A stretch of DNA of 64,000 nt from Membranipora membranacea (Eukaryota; Bryozoa; Gymnolaemata; Cheilostomatida; Membraniporidae), in assembly GCA_914767715.1 (NCBI GenBank), contig OU612071.1:186001-250000 (forward strand). The letters run 5' to 3'. The translations under genes were made by a program, and so were the position numbers. This document shows positions 58,510 through 64,000 of this stretch, piece by piece. The notes beneath the pieces were generated by a model that saw only the letters and a program-made list of their open reading frames with translations, was not told the origin of the DNA and ran no database searches. Numbering within the stretch: the stretch's first letter is position 1; each line of letters opens with the position of its first letter.

Positions 58510-61430
58510 CTCTGCTGGTTTAAGGTAATTTATGAGTTACGGCTTATCTCCCCCACGTTGTGTACAATTTTCCTATCTGCCTCTCCTGCATTTTTGTATA
58601 TATTATCATCTAGCGAAAAACATTTGTCCCCCTCTGTAATTCTCTTACCTTAACTTTTTTATTCATACCGATCTACTCGTTAGAAAAAGCCGAACAAGGA
58701 TCAAAATGTTTTTCTAAAAAAAATTCATTTTATTGCAAGCTACACCAGGAAAACGTATTACATTATAATTCAATATAAGCACCTGCTAGCAGACTTATAA
58801 GACAGACCTGCCATTGAAATCGGTCAAGCGTATCAAACTGATACAGTGCAGGACGGTTGAAGCTCATAGACTCAATATGAAATATACGCTGAATATTAAA
58901 CAGAGTATTATCAACTTTGTGACCAGTCTGGGTTTACTCAGCAACTGGTAACTGGGTAAATAATGAGATGTCTCTCTATAACCCCTCTCGCAAATAACTG
59001 TAGTAGTACATGTAGCCTAATTAGTGTAATGTAGTGTAATTGCAGAAGCTGATACTGCCCACTGGAATGTGTGGGAGCACAATATTTCTGGATTTATTAT
59101 TTGCAAGCAGCCTATTGTCACATCCAACAAAATGCAAGACACACATATCAGTATACCTCAGGCAAATGAGACGGAGGGGTCGTTCAGTCCTCAACTGCCA
59201 GCAGGAAACCAGACGTCAGGATAGAGTTTGAAGATTTGCTTGATGCAATGAATGATGAGATATAGGCTAGTAAATAAACAACAACTTGCTGAGATTGAGA
59301 ATGTTCCTGCAGTAGAGCAACTATGCTGCCGTCGAATTGCCAGTAGAGTAAGTACCATTTCAATGTATAAATAAATACTTCTATTGGCAACCAAAGCCGT
59401 CGTATAGGAGATATTTTGCACTCAGTGCCAGAAAAAAATAGCAACAGAAAAACCAGAAAGGAAATTGAAAAGAATATCATTAACGTTGTTGATCATGTAT
59501 ATAACATATCGTTGAATAGCAATAAAGGATGTTGACAATTTCAAATACATCAACCACCCCAATGACGGGTCAGGTGTGTTCCAATTACAGATAAATAGCC
59601 AAAAATGCTATCTGAGTGAAATGAAGAGGTGTGTTCCCGTTCACAAACCACTCACTGCTAGATGGAGCTGTAGGCTTTGTATCCTGAGTGAGCGATATGG
59701 AACTGAATGTTTCTAATTGAATAACCAAATAGTTCTGAGCAAGTGATTCTGATGATGAGAGCCTCATGCAAGCCTCATTTATTCTCAATGTAAGCCTCCC
59801 TACTATCAACACTAAAACATATTGAAACACGACTGGGAATTATTTGACCCACAGGTGAATATCACGCACTTCAATTTTGCAAGAGTTCTGGGAGTAGGTT
59901 ATCATAAAATCTCTGACAAAAACAACAGGGCAAAACCAAAAAAAAGCTAATCCGATGGCGTCTTGTGTTCCATCGAAAATATGTGTACGATAAACTTCGT
60001 ACCCTAGAGGATAGCACTATTGGTAGGGGATTTGCTATTTCAAGCAAATGTACTCACCAAAATTACTTTATATAGGCTCCCACCACAGCTAGGCAGAATA
60101 TCACGCTAGCTAACATTGAGTCACCTCACCTAGTAAGATGGAGGTGGAGATGGTTAGGTGGATGTTTTGTGGCTTGTTGCTAATTGCCTTTATTAATTTC
60201 TTCTATCTTTAGAATGATAAGATATAGTATACAGTTCACTGCTGGAGGATATTGAATGTCAGGGAAACTATGAATGAGTACCGATTCTATCTTCAACAGA
60301 CTAATTACAAACAGCCTAACATGGGATATTCAGCATAATTCAAGGATTATATGTCAGTATACTACTGCCCTCTTTTGAAGGCAATAGCAGACACCAGAAT
60401 ATTACTTGTCCCCTCAAATGTTCGAGAAGATCAGATGCCGAGTAGCTAGCTTCTGGAAGCCTCAATTGAGAAAGTAACCGTGGTTGAGCAATCATGCTCT
60501 TCATGCCTATAAAGTAAGTATCACATCAATACAGGGTGTACCTTAACCTATCTAAGGACACCGAGGCATAACCCAAACTTTTTTAAATCAGTTGTATTGC
60601 CTTCTGCAATTAATCAGGGTTTTCGTATAAAATATTATTGTGTTGTGGATAATGAGATTATTGCAGAGATTTTCTGGCCACTGGGCTGGTTGGTCATGGC
60701 CATGATAAATGGTCGCTCTGCACATTATGTCTCATAGTTGTCTTTCTCATAAATTCAATCTCTCAAACAAAAAAGAATTCCCTAAAAAGCTTACACAGCT
60801 AAGAGCATCTAGTGAAAGATTTACATTGTGCAACGTTTCGATCCCAGTATTGGTAACATGCCATTTTTCGTGTTTTTATATGTCATACGTTATGGGAAGA
60901 CACTAGGCTAAGCGCACAGCAGATGGATTTTTTTGGCTCAGCGGTACTGTGTTAATTGTGTTTGTTGGCCTTATTTAGTTGATCAATAAACTGCCACACA
61001 ACAGTAGGTGGAAACGGTGTAGTATACATCCCATGGTAAAGTGTACTCAATAACTACCGCGGTATCGGTTATGTGATGCTACCTCCTCAACATTCCATTC
61101 TCAGATATGGAAAGTCCTGTAGCAAAGATGACAACTTTGATGCTTTCATACAAGTCATGGCAAAAGTTTTGTTAAGACAAAATCAGCATAATTAAGGGTA
61201 TGGGGTTTGTCTGTGATTACATGGTAATGTTGGTCCCAAGAATGCCAAGTTCTTTAGACACTGGAAAACAATTGCATCAATATTTTATATCCTTGAAGAG
61301 TAATCGCCGGAGCAAAAGTTTACCTTTTTGCACACAGCTAAATTCAAAGCTAGCTAACATTTACTCAACATCTTGAATTTATAGAGAGCGACACCAATTT
61401 AGTACTTGCTAACATTAGGTCACCCCGTTT
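58510..61430. other. Non-coding, no gene recognised
   Basis: Short chance frames only. Two stretches (59,255-59,345 and 60,425-60,505) resemble each other and end in GTAAGTA. I list them as an observation, not as exons. Confidence 0.35.
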
Positions 61431-61443
61431 GGGGGGGGGGGGG
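61431..61443. repeat. G13 homopolymer
   Basis: Thirteen consecutive G on the plus strand. Confidence 0.95.
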
Positions 61444-61744
61444 TATTGATAATGGACATTGGCAAATTAGACATGTTTGTAACTCCAGATGCCTATGCCC
61501 CCTTGCTAGCAGAACTCGAGCTAGTAGCTAGTATTAATCCCTCAACAATTTGCACTTACATCGTGTGCTTGTTATCTCAAGTAATGGGGTAGGAATAGAC
61601 AGATTTGTAGCCAGGGATGATATGCCCATGGTGCATTATATTTCTAGGGTTTTGCAACCAAAATCAAGCTATGCCCATCAGACTTGGATACACAGATTAT
61701 TCGTAGACTGAGGTCTGATCAATCTACTTGTGTTTGAATTTGTG

Positions 61745-61870
61745 TTATCACCAGAAACATACGAATGCTCTAGACTGGAATGTACAATCTAGGAAGTTTC
61801 CTTACTTATTCAGAGCATTCCTCACGGCGCAGCGACACTGCTCTATCCACTTAGTTGTAGCGTTGCAATG
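61745..61870 (-). repeat. SINE-like repeat, copy 2
   Basis: Related to 43,570-43,700 (GCTCTAGACTGGAA and the following region). The minus strand shows GTGGATAGAGCAGTG, a tRNA D-arm/box A-like stretch. Confidence 0.4.
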
Positions 61871-62925
61871 ATTTTGTATGCAAGTGAATTGAGATATTGA
61901 AGGTTACTGTACGCTCAGACTCAGAATGTGGTTGATAATGCCACTGACTCATATTTAGCCAAATAACAGTATTTCAACAGTGGAATACAAATAAATCTAT
62001 AAATCTGTAAACCTTTCAACTGTTCACATAGTTATCCCGTCTGTTCTTGTGGTACCAAAGAGTTTACTGCAGCGACCACAGCTTGACCACAGCTTGACAG
62101 CTGTGACATTAAATCATAGTCTCTGATAAAACATCCTTTCACATTTAGCTGCAGGTATATTAGGCATTGTTATTTGGCCACAGAACTGTATCAGAGACTT
62201 GCCGAAGATTGTCAAACAGTATCCATCTTGCTATACTAACAAGGCGAGGCGTAACTGAAGCAAGGTGTAAAGGAACTCTTTTACTCCTTGACTGAAGCAA
62301 GGCCGAACAGTGAATGACTTTTTATTGCAGTGGTTTATTTTCTGTCTGACAGAAAAAAGGACAACACTACTTAACATTACACTTCTTTTCTTCATTTTCA
62401 GGATTTGTTCGGTGCGATAATGAAACTTTCCTCATCAGGAAAAGAGATGGCGACACCGTTGTAGGCTAGGCAGGCATTCCAATCTGATCAAATTCAACCC
62501 GAAACGGGTTTAATTCATAGACTGAATAATGTTATCAAGTCTATGGTTTAATTAAAATTACATACATATTTCATATTCATAATACATTGCATTACATATT
62601 GTTACATATAATAATGACATCAAGAGGAGCCTGCTCTGACTCTTAAGTTATATAATCCAGCACTCTAACTACAAATAAAATATTAGGGATGTGTTTATTG
62701 ACAGAGAAGCGTTACTAAATTGTGCACCAGCATGAATAGAAAGTAAAATAATCAATTTCGCTGGGATCTGAAAGTTATGCAGTGAATTCAAGCCTTGTCA
62801 CAGTGGCCACCCTTTTTGTAACATGCCAGTACAAAGTGAATTGTATTATCAGTGGCTTTTCTCTGTTTCAAGTGTTGAGACTGCTGCAAGTGCGGTCAGT
62901 AGCAATTTAGTGTTTGACAATGCAT

Positions 62926-62974
62926 ATCTAGCCTTGTCACATGCCTACCAAGAAGCCGTGTGACAAGGCTAGAT
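62926..62974. repeat. Perfect 16-bp hairpin
   Basis: ATCTAGCCTTGTCACA (62,926-62,941) and its exact reverse complement (62,959-62,974) enclose a 17-nt loop. Confidence 0.85.
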
Positions 62975-63574
62975 AGATCATACAACAATTAACTGAAGGT
63001 TCATCTCCCCAAGCTGTCTTAGAATGGTGCATAATTGACCTACACTGATTTTCAATTGCATTATTATGGACGTTTTTTATTAGTTTTATGTGTCTGTGTG
63101 CATGATAATGAAATAATAAAATCAGAAGAAAAATTGAATCACCGGTTTCTGAGCTGAATTATAAGGTTGATCTTTGTCTAGTGCATGTGATCACTGTGGG
63201 TATGAAGCTTTTCTTTTGTTTTAATGTGCATCTGTTATCAATGGAACACATTCCCAACGCTGAGTCGCTGACAATTTAAAATTCAAAGATCGATAGCAGG
63301 TTGAGATTCGGTCAGTTTGAGGATGAAATGTTTACAAGTTTGAGAACAATGCTCAGTTTGTACATAAATAAATCATAAGATTTAATTGGAATTGATACCT
63401 TCAATAATGATGAAGCTATGATATATTATGGTAATACTCATAATATAGGGTCCTACAGTATCCTCAGATCAAGAGCTGCTCATTGAAAGAATATAGAAAA
63501 AGTTGCAACATTAATTAGTTCATGAAGTCAGTCTTATTCAAACACTTCCTGGGTATTAACATTAACGTGAATAT

Positions 63575-63657
<83 letters not shown>
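63575..63657. repeat. (CAGG)n microsatellite, about 20 units
   Basis: An uninterrupted tetranucleotide array of 83 bp. Confidence 0.97.
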
Positions 63658-63875
63658 ATTTATCTCAGTGATTTTGATTGATTTCTATTAGCTCTCAGTG
63701 ATGGGTTGCTGTGTATTGACTTCCTCTTTCCAGTGTTTATTCCACTATCCTGATTTACAGCTATGACGCTATGCTGTTCCCTGTGTCTACAATATTACAA
63801 ATCCCAGATTATATTGGTGTGCTATTTATGATATGGATGAACGCAATAAGATCCACTCACAAGCCGGTCACAGGA

Positions 63876-64000
63876 TTATAAATATGTATACTTTGAGACA
63901 TTGCCTTGCTGTCTAGATGGCAAAATTGATCAATCCTTCTAGCTTATAAATATGTATACTTTGAGACATTGCCTTGCTGTCTAGATGGCAAAATTGATCA
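63876..64000. repeat. 68-bp tandem repeat reaching the window edge
   Basis: A 57-bp core starting TTATAAATATGTATACTTTG is repeated exactly at a period of 68 bp (63,876 and 63,944), with an 11-bp linker. The array probably continues beyond the window. Confidence 0.9.

Noticed and set aside
59184-59480. 98-codon minus ORF starting MIFFSISFLVFLLLFF
   Set aside because: Signal-like start only because of T-rich DNA. No further protein-like content, and it overlaps two other chance frames.
63575-63657. CRISPR-like array
   Set aside because: A simple tetranucleotide repeat without spacers. No CRISPR array exists in the window.

Overview
The window is AT-rich metazoan nuclear DNA. It has introns with GT..AG borders, LINE and LTR-type retroelement remnants, several kinds of MITE, tRNA-like SINE pieces and microsatellites, and no prokaryotic gene organisation. 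The repeat content suits an aquatic invertebrate, perhaps a lophotrochozoan such as a bryozoan. I cannot name a species from sequence alone.

Region 1 (1-14,158) is a tandem duplication of a transposon-rich block: copy A starts before the window and ends near 5,750, and copy B runs 7,321-14,158. Each copy holds broken CR1/Jockey-like LINE pieces (AP-endonuclease and reverse transcriptase), a recurrent spacer repeat of about 1.1-1.7 kb, and a remnant of a P-element/THAP9-type transposase. The copies differ by two clean events. A 716-bp long-TIR element sits in a TTAA site that is empty in copy A, and copy A lacks 453 bp of the transposase remnant.

Region 2 (14,691-20,427, minus strand) contains two gag-env modules head to tail (gag1, env1, gag2, env2). 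Both gags carry a CCHC zinc knuckle. The two env-like proteins are homologous to each other. No protease, reverse transcriptase, RNase H or integrase is present in either. All four reading frames are broken.

Region 3 (24,515-40,676, minus strand) holds the one convincing host gene. Two very large ORFs, one of ankyrin repeats and one with a nucleotidyltransferase-fold motif plus TPR-like helices, lie in the same order and orientation. A 147-nt exon sits between them and a short terminal exon follows. Splice phases agree across all three junctions (0/0, 0/0, 1/1), and an AATAAA lies 74 bp after the last stop. I propose a single four-exon gene for a protein of about 1,854 residues. Its 8.7-kb intron 2 carries, on the plus strand, a head-to-tail array of a second LINE family with a 2.27-kb DNA transposon inserted at a unit junction.

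Region 4 (40,677-64,000) is mostly non-coding and rich in small elements: foldback elements, a hAT-type MITE, a 94-bp MITE with 9-bp target duplications, TTAA-type MITEs, SINE-like pieces, a nearly intact 3.5-kb CR1-like LINE (51,504-55,003) nested in an inverted-repeat element, a CAGG microsatellite and a 68-bp tandem repeat at the right edge. One plus-strand exon coding a transmembrane segment (56,999-57,086) suggests a gene with large introns that I could not assemble.
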